Source of the DNA: Berkiella sp964502705 | Lineage (GTDB): Bacteria; Pseudomonadota; Gammaproteobacteria; Berkiellales; Berkiellaceae | Length of the DNA stretch: 12,445 bases | Direction of reading: 5' to 3' | Assembly: GCA_964502705.1 (NCBI GenBank) | Contig: CAZCXZ010000103.1 | Location: 1 to 12,445 of the forward strand | Shown: piece by piece, positions 7,043 to 12,445 of the stretch | Position numbering within the stretch: position 1 is the stretch's first letter | How the letters are laid out: each line of letters begins with the position of its first letter | Notes under the pieces: model-generated | What the model was told of the DNA's origin: nothing | What the model saw: the letters and a program-made list of their open reading frames with translations, nothing else | Databases searched by the model: none | Position numbers and translations under genes: made by a program

Positions 7043-7669
7043 ATGAGAAAACTTGCCATGACAATTTTAGTATGCACGTTAAGTTTTAATTCATATGCTA
7101 GTTTCAATCAAGAATTATTTAATGAAGCTAATAGATTATCAAATAACAAAGCAGGATTAGAAAAATGTTCAATAAAAGGTAATAATTATTGCACGAGCCT
7201 TCTCGGCGAAAAGTATTACAAGGAAAAATCATATGAAAGTGCATATCGATTATTTAAAAAATGTTCAGATGAAAATATTCCAGAGTGCGATCATTTTATT
7301 GGCGAAATGCATCTAGAGGGAAATGGAGTTCTTCAAAATGAAGATAAAGCATTAAAATATTTTGAAAAATCTGTTAAGCAGGGAATTCCTTCCAGTGCTT
7401 TTAATCTTGGTAGGATTTATACATTAAAAGCTGCTCACATCAATAATATCCAAGATGATAAATTTTCTTATAACATAACAAGAGCATATGCTTGGTTAAA
7501 AGTAGCCAAGGCTTTAGGAGTTGAAGAGCTTCAAGATTCTGATGGAAAAAATATAAAGATGTCATCTCATCTTGAAATGATTAAAAAAGTAATGAACCCA
7601 AATCAATTGACGCAAGCTAACAGCTTAGCTAGTAATTTTTGTGCAAGCACTGAGGGATGTGTACAATAG
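7043..7669 (+). CDS. Secreted Cys-rich Sel1/TPR-repeat protein
   Basis: A 208-aa protein with a clear start: TAAGGA lies 6 nt before the ATG. Residues 1-19 form a signal peptide (basic MRK, hydrophobic core, cut after SYA), so the product is periplasmic or exported. The body has helix-turn-helix repeats of the Sel1 class (about 47-78 and 79-113, e.g. CDHFIGEMHLEGNGVLQNEDKALKYFEKS, and about 116-157, AFNLGRIY...AYAWLKVAKALG). Cys residues occur in pairs with i/i+8 spacing (C42/C50, C74/C82), plus C200/C206, resembling disulfide-linked Sel1-like Hcp proteins of Helicobacter. Sel1 proteins are protein-interaction scaffolds; in Legionella (LpnE, EnhC) some affect host-cell entry. The specific role here is unknown. 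The gene has its own promoter and converges on the histidine kinase gene. Confidence 0.8.
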   Translation: MRKLAMTILVCTLSFNSYASFNQELFNEANRLSNNKAGLEKCSIKGNNYCTSLLGEKYYKEKSYESAYRLFKKCSDENIPECDHFIGEMHLEGNGVLQNEDKALKYFEKSVKQGIPSSAFNLGRIYTLKAAHINNIQDDKFSYNITRAYAWLKVAKALGVEELQDSDGKNIKMSSHLEMIKKVMNPNQLTQANSLASNFCASTEGCVQ

Positions 7670-7739
7670 TAATTAATTATTATTAAGTGAGTTATTTTAA
7701 AGTTGATCTGATATAATTAATTTACTTAGGATTTTAAAA

Positions 7740-9053
7740 TCAAATTATTGGTATACCTATTTGAATTGTAGTGCCAACTTCCCAGCTTGATTCCAAATTT
7801 AAAACTCCATTGTATCTTTCAATCAAATCTTTTACATAAGCTAACCCCAATCCATTTCCCTTTTCCTTGTTAAAGCTAAACCCCTTGTCAAAAATATAAG
7901 GTAAAATTTCACTGGGAATTCCATCACCTGTATCTTTAATATTTATTTTTATATAATCAATCTCAACTCCAAGAGTTAATTCTATAGCGCCATTCAACCT
8001 GATTGACTCAATAGAATTGTTGATCAGGTTATCTAGAATTCGAGCTATTTCTTCTTCTGGAATTTTTGAAATGGTATGATACGAATTTGCATCAATTGAT
8101 AAACTAAATGAAATTTTCTCATTATGAGCAGCAAGTTTTTTTTCATTAAAAACATCTTTAACAATTTCACCAATAGTACGACATGTATCATATAGTTTAT
8201 CTTGCTCGCTTGATGGGCGATACTCCTTCAATAAATCTTCTGAAATTTGTGAAATTCTATAGGTTACACTCCTTATTAACTGCTTAGATTCCTCTTTTAA
8301 ATTATCGGTCAAATCTATCAGTGTACGTAAAGCAAGAGCAGGCGATCTAATATCATGTGCCATCTGCAAGGCTACATCATACTTAGCTTGTTTGACATTA
8401 TTGGATTCAATAACATCCCGCTGCTCATGCAGTGTTCTTATAAATTGATAACTCCGCTGATATAATTCTGAAATTTCATTTGCAGCCTTAGTTTGATCGA
8501 ACCATTCCAAATCATGCCCTTCGCTCTTTAGTGTCTGACTTAATGGAACAATAATCTGCTCATTTAATTTTCTTTTTATGCGTTTAAACATAAGAATTGA
8601 AGCCATCACAAATAGTGCAATGATTCCAAAAGAGCTAATTAACGGTGCAACAAGATCTTTATTATTAATTTCTGAACGAATTATTACATGTTGAGTAGGT
8701 GTTACACCAGGAATGGGCCATGAACTATTAACTTGATTTGACCAAGTTAGTAAGTGCGCGTTCGATACCTCTTGGAGGTTTTTAATTTGGATATCATTAA
8801 GATGATATTTTTCTTTATACTCATTAAGCATCACATATAAGGCATGCTTATTGCCAATAATAATATCGGCATTGCCAGATTTAATGAAAAGCTCGCTAAT
8901 CAGTTCATGCCTATGTTGTTCTCTATCTCTAATACTATTGAGCTGATATCCAAATAAAACTATTACAATCAGGATTGATAATCCAACCAAACCCAAAGCA
9001 GGCCAAAATGCTGCATGAAAACATATAGAATCAATATTTTTCTTTTTACTCAT
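7740..9053 (-). CDS. Membrane sensor histidine kinase
   Basis: A 437-aa protein, last gene of the five-gene operon; its ATG overlaps the preceding stop by ATGA. There are two transmembrane helices (about 16-37 and 136-156) around a periplasmic region of about 100 residues, then a cytoplasmic linker and a HisKA-type dimerisation domain. The H-box is AHDIRSP with His233 as the predicted phosphorylation site. The HATPase domain shows the N-box LDNLINNSIES (340-350), G1 DTGDGIP (374-380), an F-box-like IFDKGFSF (387-394) and G2 GNGLGLAYV (399-407). All catalytic boxes are intact. The adjacent periplasmic binding protein gene suggests it is the input, as in LuxP-LuxQ and TorT-TorS pairs. The likely output partner is the response regulator at the head of the operon. 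The ribosome site is weak, consistent with coupling. Confidence 0.92.
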   Translation of the reverse strand: MSKKKNIDSICFHAAFWPALGLVGLSILIVIVLFGYQLNSIRDREQHRHELISELFIKSGNADIIIGNKHALYVMLNEYKEKYHLNDIQIKNLQEVSNAHLLTWSNQVNSSWPIPGVTPTQHVIIRSEINNKDLVAPLISSFGIIALFVMASILMFKRIKRKLNEQIIVPLSQTLKSEGHDLEWFDQTKAANEISELYQRSYQFIRTLHEQRDVIESNNVKQAKYDVALQMAHDIRSPALALRTLIDLTDNLKEESKQLIRSVTYRISQISEDLLKEYRPSSEQDKLYDTCRTIGEIVKDVFNEKKLAAHNEKISFSLSIDANSYHTISKIPEEEIARILDNLINNSIESIRLNGAIELTLGVEIDYIKINIKDTGDGIPSEILPYIFDKGFSFNKEKGNGLGLAYVKDLIERYNGVLNLESSWEVGTTIQIGIPII

Positions 9054-10192
9054 TTGCTTTCAACATATTTTGCAAATTCAAGTTTGCCATCTTTGAGTTC
9101 GTAAATTGAATGTGTGGTATTTTTTTGAAAATGCGATTTTGGCTTATTCGCTAAGTACTTAGCAAATGAAGGTTTATCTTTTGCTTTGGATTCACAAAGA
9201 TCTTTCGATAATATTCTTATTGAATCAACCAGTGCATAAATACTATTGGGAGGCGTCACGATTTCACCGTTTATCTCCCTCTCCAAAGAGTTAACGGCGT
9301 ATTTTCTGCATTTATCTTCCTTTTTAACGCCCCCACGAATCGCAATGCCTTCAGTAGTCTTATTGACTCCATAGCCTTGCATAAAGCTAAAAGAATCCTC
9401 ACCCCATCCATCAGCTCCTACATATCGGATTTTAGGATAATGTTTTTGTACTGTACCAATAATGAATCCAGAAAGATCTGAGTAATTTGGTACAACAATA
9501 AAATCAACCGGATGCTGTGCTATTTTATTGATAAGTGCCTTTAGTTCTGGCGTATTACTTGCTACTTCGTGAGTAAAAACAAGTTTACCAGCATGGTTTT
9601 GAGAGAAAGCATTAGCAAAGTCCGTACATGACTTACATCTGACATCGACAACTACGCCATAAGTTTTACCATAGGCTTTAAGCTCTTTGCTCAAATTATG
9701 GGCCAGTTGAGCTGCACTAGGATACATAGAAAATGTCGTTTTGTTGAGCTGATAAATTTCTTCTGCATTTGCCATTGTTGATACAATAGGCGTTCCATTT
9801 AAATTTTTTGCGGCAATAAGAAAATGTCCACTCCTTCTTGGGCCAATAATGATCCAAGCATTGGTTGACTCTAAATTTTTCCCAGCCGTTAACAACTCTT
9901 GTATATCATAAGAGTCAAAATAGTGAATCGATGGTATGAGCCTATACCCGCATTTATTTAGCTTTGCCTCATTCTCCCCTGCTGCGTAATAAATCGCCGC
10001 CTCAAGAAAACGTTTATACCGTTCTGAGGAGCTTGGTGCAGTCGGTGAAAGGCTTTCCATCACACCAATTTTTACATCTATTAATGCTGGCTTGTTTTTT
10101 TCATGAACAGCATGGAGTGTAAATGGTATTGAAAATAACAGAATAAAGTTAAGCTTTTTCCCAAAGCAAGCTAGCTTGTCCATAATCGCCAT
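9050..10192 (-). CDS. Periplasmic binding protein, type-1 (branched-chain amino acid-like fold)
   Basis: A 380-aa protein. A signal peptide (KKLNFILLFSIPFTLHA, residues 12-28, cut after LHA) precedes a type-1 periplasmic binding fold. Visible landmarks are IDVKIGVMESLSP (about 38-50), WIIIGPRRSGHFLIAAKNLNGTPIVSTMANA (about 105-135), a hinge strand YGVVVDVRCKSC and IRYVGADGWG (about 265). This resembles LivJ-type receptors (Peripla_BP_6). The ATG at 10192 has AAGG 11 nt upstream; a second ATG at 10183 is possible. The gene starts inside the lipocalin gene (44-nt overlap) and overlaps the kinase gene by 4 nt. No ABC permease or ATPase gene is nearby, so the protein more likely delivers a ligand signal to the histidine kinase. 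The ligand cannot be named from sequence. Confidence 0.8.
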   Translation of the reverse strand: MAIMDKLACFGKKLNFILLFSIPFTLHAVHEKNKPALIDVKIGVMESLSPTAPSSSERYKRFLEAAIYYAAGENEAKLNKCGYRLIPSIHYFDSYDIQELLTAGKNLESTNAWIIIGPRRSGHFLIAAKNLNGTPIVSTMANAEEIYQLNKTTFSMYPSAAQLAHNLSKELKAYGKTYGVVVDVRCKSCTDFANAFSQNHAGKLVFTHEVASNTPELKALINKIAQHPVDFIVVPNYSDLSGFIIGTVQKHYPKIRYVGADGWGEDSFSFMQGYGVNKTTEGIAIRGGVKKEDKCRKYAVNSLEREINGEIVTPPNSIYALVDSIRILSKDLCESKAKDKPSFAKYLANKPKSHFQKNTTHSIYELKDGKLEFAKYVESK

Positions 10193-10544
10193 CTGCAGTC
10201 AACCTTAAATACTTCTGGTTTGAGATTTCGGCATTGCGAATTAAGCTCTTGCCAATTCGTAATGGATTTGACGCGTTTGTTACGAAATGAGTGATTTGAT
10301 TATTTTTGAGTTGATAAGTGCCAGCGTAAAAAAGGATATGTTTGTCTAAATCCTTTGCGGCTTCATTGACGTCTGCACCTGAATTGATTGAAGTTGACAT
10401 ATGACCGGTTTCGTCATAAATCAAAATGCCATTCGATTTAGGCCCCCAATCTTTACTTTGACCGTCTGGTTTTGTAATCTTAAAGTCGATTAGCTTCCAT
10501 GTGCCGATCAAATCAGAATCTTTGATTTGCTTAGTATTTTCCAT
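10149..10544 (-). CDS. Lipocalin-like domain protein
   Basis: A 131-aa protein from the ATG at 10544, which has a strong AAGGAG 10 nt upstream. A longer reading frame reaching to 10688 runs into the upstream regulator gene and lacks a ribosome site, so the short start is preferred. The fold signature is that of small bacterial lipocalin-like proteins (Lipocalin_5 type): GTWKL near the start (14-18), GILIYDETGHMS (39-50), LFYAGTYQL (71-79), NNQITHFVTNASNPLRIG (81-98) and RLTADG near the end. No signal peptide is visible on this start, so a cytoplasmic location is predicted, which is unusual beside a secreted binding protein. Family members bind small hydrophobic ligands. It sits within the signalling operon, 31 nt after the regulator stop. 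Its role in the pathway is unknown. Confidence 0.75.
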   Translation of the reverse strand: MENTKQIKDSDLIGTWKLIDFKITKPDGQSKDWGPKSNGILIYDETGHMSTSINSGADVNEAAKDLDKHILFYAGTYQLKNNQITHFVTNASNPLRIGKSLIRNAEISNQKYLRLTADGDYGQASLLWEKA

Positions 10545-10575
10545 TGCACTACTACTCCTTTCTGCAAACTGCATA

Positions 10576-11190
10576 TTATGAATTAAAGTAGAGGATTTCA
10601 ATGGCATACACCCCACAAAAATGAATAATATTTGTAGGGAAGCGCTCAATCTTGCCGTTGCTCTCAGCAACGATGTGCTGACTTTCATAAGTTAAGAAGG
10701 ATACAAATATTTTTGTACCATGTACAAGGCACAAAGTATTTTTGAGGTTTGGTAAATCATCTTCTTTTAGTTCTCTAGCTAATGCAGTAGCACCATTAGG
10801 TGCGATACTAGGACATAATTCTTTGGGTATCTCGATGGGGGTAAAAGTTGATAGTTTTTTTCGAACCTCTTCAAGTGCTGCATTAGAAGTTCCCATGATT
10901 TTTTCACGAGTATCATCAAAAGTGATCTCACATGATGTCTTATCATTTAGAAAAAGTTCTTCACGACAGACAATACCTTCAAGACGAAATTTATGCACTA
11001 AACGTTCAGCAATTTTATAACTAATTTTAAGTTTGTCACTTTCAATTGATTTTAAGGTACCTGAACGTATGATGCCGTCTTCACAAAAATCGTTTTGATT
11101 CTTCTTTAATACTTTTTGACGCAGAAATTTTAACCTTTCTGCTGGGGACTTTGTGCTAAGTTTTTCTTGAAGTGCTTCTAATTCATCCAT
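10576..11190 (-). CDS. Putative HTH regulator with uncharacterised C-terminal domain
   Basis: A 204-aa protein. Residues about 17-80 (ERLKFLRQKVLKKNQNDFCE, then IIRSGTLKSIESDKLKISYK, then AERLVHKFRLEG) match the five-helix pattern of XRE/Cro-type DNA-binding domains, with the recognition helix near RSGTLKSIE. An Asp/Lys-rich link follows. The C-terminal part (about 118-204) contains short beta strands (NTLCLVHGTKIFVSFLTY, then HIVAESNGKIERFPTNIIHF) that distantly recall LexA/CI-type C-terminal domains, but I see no catalytic Ser-Lys pair. The start at 11190 overlaps the response regulator stop by 8 nt. A regulator in a two-component operon whose response regulator lacks a DNA-binding domain is a plausible output protein. 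The DNA-binding call is moderate; the C-terminal function is not recognised. Confidence 0.6.
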   Translation of the reverse strand: MDELEALQEKLSTKSPAERLKFLRQKVLKKNQNDFCEDGIIRSGTLKSIESDKLKISYKIAERLVHKFRLEGIVCREELFLNDKTSCEITFDDTREKIMGTSNAALEEVRKKLSTFTPIEIPKELCPSIAPNGATALARELKEDDLPNLKNTLCLVHGTKIFVSFLTYESQHIVAESNGKIERFPTNIIHFCGVYAIEILYFNS

Positions 11191-11890
11191 TTAAGTAAAA
11201 CACTCCATTGCTGAAAGTGTAATGATTTATTTTATTATTCTGTTCTAATACCGCAATATCGCCTTCTTTAGATGTTATGATGAATGACTGATAATCTAGT
11301 TCGTCTAGCAGTTCACGACGTTTTACAATGTAACTATCCATCTCTAGAACCGTACTGAATCCAAATATATCTTCTAGATCAATATTAATCCGACTCTTCT
11401 CGATTTGTTTGATTAGCTGTTGATGCAGAAAATTGAGTGGATCTTCGCTATCTTTTCGCACAAAGAGATTGATAGTGTCATGATTATGTAATGAAACCGC
11501 CTGTTCCACATTCACTTCTGCAGTGAGTAGCGCTATATAGGATGAGGGAACTATCTCGCGAACTTTTTTGCTGATCTCAATTCCATTGGTATTCTCACCG
11601 CGTAATTGATGATCAATAACCAGCAAGGCAGGCAGTGAAGCGAGATCGATTAAGGCCTGCTCTATCTTCTCTTGAGATATGCCGACAGCAAATAAGCTAC
11701 TAACAATACTGTCTTGCGTTTCGGGTAAATAAGAATGTTCTTCAATATGACAGATGAAGCTCTGAGCAGAAGTAAATTTTGATATGTGGACTGAACTATT
11801 GAATCGCTTCTTGAGGTAAAGCGCTAGGACATTTAGAAAGACTGCATCATCGTCTAATAGAAGTATCTTTGGTTTGGCTCCTGCAATCAC
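11183..11890 (-). CDS. Response regulator with expanded receiver domain
   Basis: A 235-aa protein starting at a GTG (11890) with AAGGA 7 nt upstream. Receiver-domain residues are visible: the acidic triad DDD (13-15), a phospho-acceptor Asp93 in LLVIDHQL, Thr123 in ALLTAE and Lys146 in FVRKDS. The Asp-to-Thr (30) and Thr-to-Lys (23) spacing matches CheY, but the distance from the acidic patch to Asp93 is about 80 residues instead of about 44, so roughly 35 extra residues lie before the phospho-acceptor (about 47-83). The C-terminal about 75 residues resemble no known DNA-binding output domain. It heads the operon and probably receives phosphate from the kinase at its end, passing the signal to the HTH protein encoded next to it. 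The function of the C-terminal part is unknown. Confidence 0.85.
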   Translation of the reverse strand: MIAGAKPKILLLDDDAVFLNVLALYLKKRFNSSVHISKFTSAQSFICHIEEHSYLPETQDSIVSSLFAVGISQEKIEQALIDLASLPALLVIDHQLRGENTNGIEISKKVREIVPSSYIALLTAEVNVEQAVSLHNHDTINLFVRKDSEDPLNFLHQQLIKQIEKSRINIDLEDIFGFSTVLEMDSYIVKRRELLDELDYQSFIITSKEGDIAVLEQNNKINHYTFSNGVFYLNG

Positions 11891-11921
11891 GACAACATCC
11901 TTTTAGATAGTGTACTTCGAT

Positions 11922-11971
11922 CAATTATTCTCAATTATCTTATCATCCTTATTGAATAATACAATTATTCT
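11922..11971. repeat. Phased CAATTATTCT repeats and inverted repeat (candidate operator)
   Basis: CAATTATTCT occurs at 11922-11931 and again at 11962-11971, and a 9-nt variant CAATTATCT at 11932-11940. The starts are 10 and 30 nt apart, i.e. on the same face of the helix. The last copy forms half of a perfect inverted repeat GAATAAT-ACA-ATTATTC (11954-11970). It lies upstream of the signalling operon's first gene and near the divergent 77-aa gene, where a regulator would bind. Regulator assignment is inference. Confidence 0.5.
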
Positions 11972-11988
11972 GTGAATACTAAATAAAA

Positions 11989-12000
11989 GTATAATTATAC
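11989..12000. promoter_or_regulatory. Symmetric palindrome with -10 boxes on both strands
   Basis: The 12-bp perfect palindrome GTATAATTATAC contains TATAAT reading to the right (11990-11995) and to the left (11999-11994). It is located between the divergent response regulator and 77-aa genes, so it could serve as a shared -10 element. Neither strand has a good -35 box 17 nt away, so activator dependence or coincidence in AT-rich DNA are both possible. Confidence 0.35.
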
Positions 12001-12046
12001 TATTAAATAAGTTTAATAACTTTCATGTATTAAAGGGATGTTAATC

Positions 12047-12280
12047 ATGATGTATTCAAGCAGCTATCGATGGTTCTATCACGTACTCTCTCAGAACCAT
12101 GAGTATCTAATTGATTGCTTGGTCGACACTTCTGATAGAGGTTTGACTGCGGGGCACTACTTAATTAGGCGCAGCGACAAGCTTGAAGCACATGAGTTAA
12201 ACAATCTGGTTGTCATGGCGCCTACGGGACATATGATTATTGGTAGAATTATAAGAGTGGATTGCAAGTTAGACGTTTAA
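12047..12280 (+). CDS. Small hypothetical protein with LexA/S24-like pattern
   Basis: A 77-aa protein. I chose the ATG at 12047, which has AAAGGG about 9 nt upstream; an ATG at 12038 would sit directly on that ribosome site. No membrane segment is evident. The stretch TAGHYLIRRSDKLEAHELNN followed by LVVMAPTGHMIIGRIIRV (about residues 33-70) recalls the beta-strand layout of LexA/UmuD/CI C-terminal domains (a GD.V.V.RS strand, a GDIVV... turn and a .V.R. strand). However, no Ser-Lys catalytic pair is visible and the protein is much shorter than usual. It could be a regulator remnant or a stand-alone fold. It is transcribed away from the signalling operon and shares its control region. Function not recognised. 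Confidence 0.6.
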   Translation: MMYSSSYRWFYHVLSQNHEYLIDCLVDTSDRGLTAGHYLIRRSDKLEAHELNNLVVMAPTGHMIIGRIIRVDCKLDV

Positions 12281-12295
12281 ATTTAAGAACTCACT

Positions 12296-12324
12296 GCCCA
12301 CTTGGGCTTCCAGTGGGCTTCCAG
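12296..12324. repeat. Tandem 11-mer and overlapping hairpin
   Basis: TGGGCTTCCAG occurs twice head to tail (12303-12313 and 12314-12324). GCCCACT (12296-12302) pairs perfectly with AGTGGGC (12312-12318) around a 9-nt loop. The element lies between the convergent 77-aa gene and tRNA-Met. No T-run follows on either strand, so it is at best a weak or Rho-assisted terminator; it may also be a replication-slippage duplication. Confidence 0.5.
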
Positions 12325-12368
12325 ATCTATCGCCAGATTTGGCAGATGCTGTAAGTCTTTGATTTGTA

Positions 12369-12445
12369 TGGTGGCTACGGGTGGACTCGAACCACCGACC
12401 TCAGCATTATGAGTGCCGCGCTCTAACCAGCTGAGCTACGTAGCC
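12369..12445 (-). tRNA. tRNA-Met (CAT anticodon, elongator type)
   Basis: On the - strand the sequence folds as a complete 77-nt tRNA: acceptor stem GGCTACG / CGTAGCC, D arm GCTC...GAGC, anticodon stem CGGCA / TGCTG with loop CTCATAA (anticodon CAT), a T arm GGTGG-TTCGAGT-CCACC, discriminator A and an encoded CCA (12369-12371). The first acceptor pair is G-C, unlike the C-A mismatch of bacterial initiator tRNA, so this is elongator Met rather than fMet. A tilS-modified Ile CAT tRNA cannot be excluded strictly from the anticodon, but the body fits Met. The 5' end coincides with the last base of the window. Confidence 0.95.

Noticed and set aside
10545..10688. N-terminal extension of the lipocalin frame with a lipobox-like IFVGC
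   Set aside because: It resembles a lipoprotein signal, but it overlaps the regulator gene by 113 nt, has no ribosome site, and a strong AAGGAG precedes the shorter start. Kept as a remote alternative.
10742..11020. 92-aa + strand reading frame antisense to the HTH gene
   Set aside because: It is Ser-rich shadow sequence; the - strand frame has the operon overlaps and the HTH pattern.
1..12445. CRISPR array, transposase or IS inverted ends
   Set aside because: No regularly spaced repeats and no transposase motif or terminal repeats were seen.

Overview
The window looks like chromosome from an AT-rich gammaproteobacterium carrying a tailed-phage (prophage-like) region. Three things suggest a Legionella/Coxiella-type (Legionellales-like) host: the base composition, an ankyrin-repeat protein and a secreted Sel1-type protein beside phage genes, and a tRNA-Met of gammaproteobacterial form with an encoded CCA. 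The order-level assignment is inference, because the window contains no marker gene that settles taxonomy.

Left part (1-6788): the distal end of a phage tail module on the + strand. It holds the C-terminus of a tape-measure protein, a 171-aa tail protein, a 539-aa hub-like protein, a 109-aa small tail protein and a second 539-aa tail-tip-like protein. Two blocks on the opposite strand interrupt this module. The first is a cluster of three small paralogous peptides (473-1505) with near-identical double-glycine-type leaders, hydrophobic Gly-rich cores and two Cys at almost constant spacing. They look like bacteriocin/class II microcin precursors. The second is a 294-aa ankyrin-repeat protein (4108-4992). 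Both look like cargo (moron) insertions between tail genes. A U-tract hairpin terminator follows the last tail gene, and then a sigma70-like promoter drives a secreted Cys-rich Sel1/TPR protein (7043-7669).

Right part (7740-11890, - strand): a compact five-gene signalling operon. In transcription order it encodes a stand-alone response regulator with an enlarged receiver domain, a putative helix-turn-helix regulator, a small lipocalin-like protein, a secreted type-1 periplasmic binding protein and a membrane sensor histidine kinase. The genes overlap or lie very close together (overlaps of 8, 44 and 4 nt and one 31-nt gap). A plausible model is that the binding protein senses a ligand and modulates the kinase, the kinase phosphorylates the response regulator, and the regulator acts through the HTH protein. 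No transporter permease is present, which favours a sensory over a transport role for the binding protein.

The divergent intergenic region (11891-12046) is dense in repeats: helically phased copies of CAATTATTCT, an inverted repeat and a 12-bp palindrome that contains a -10 box on each strand. It separates the signalling operon from a 77-aa protein on the + strand. The window ends with a tRNA-Met on the - strand whose 3' end faces the accessory region, a common arrangement for integration sites. No stretch longer than about 300 bases lacks a gene.
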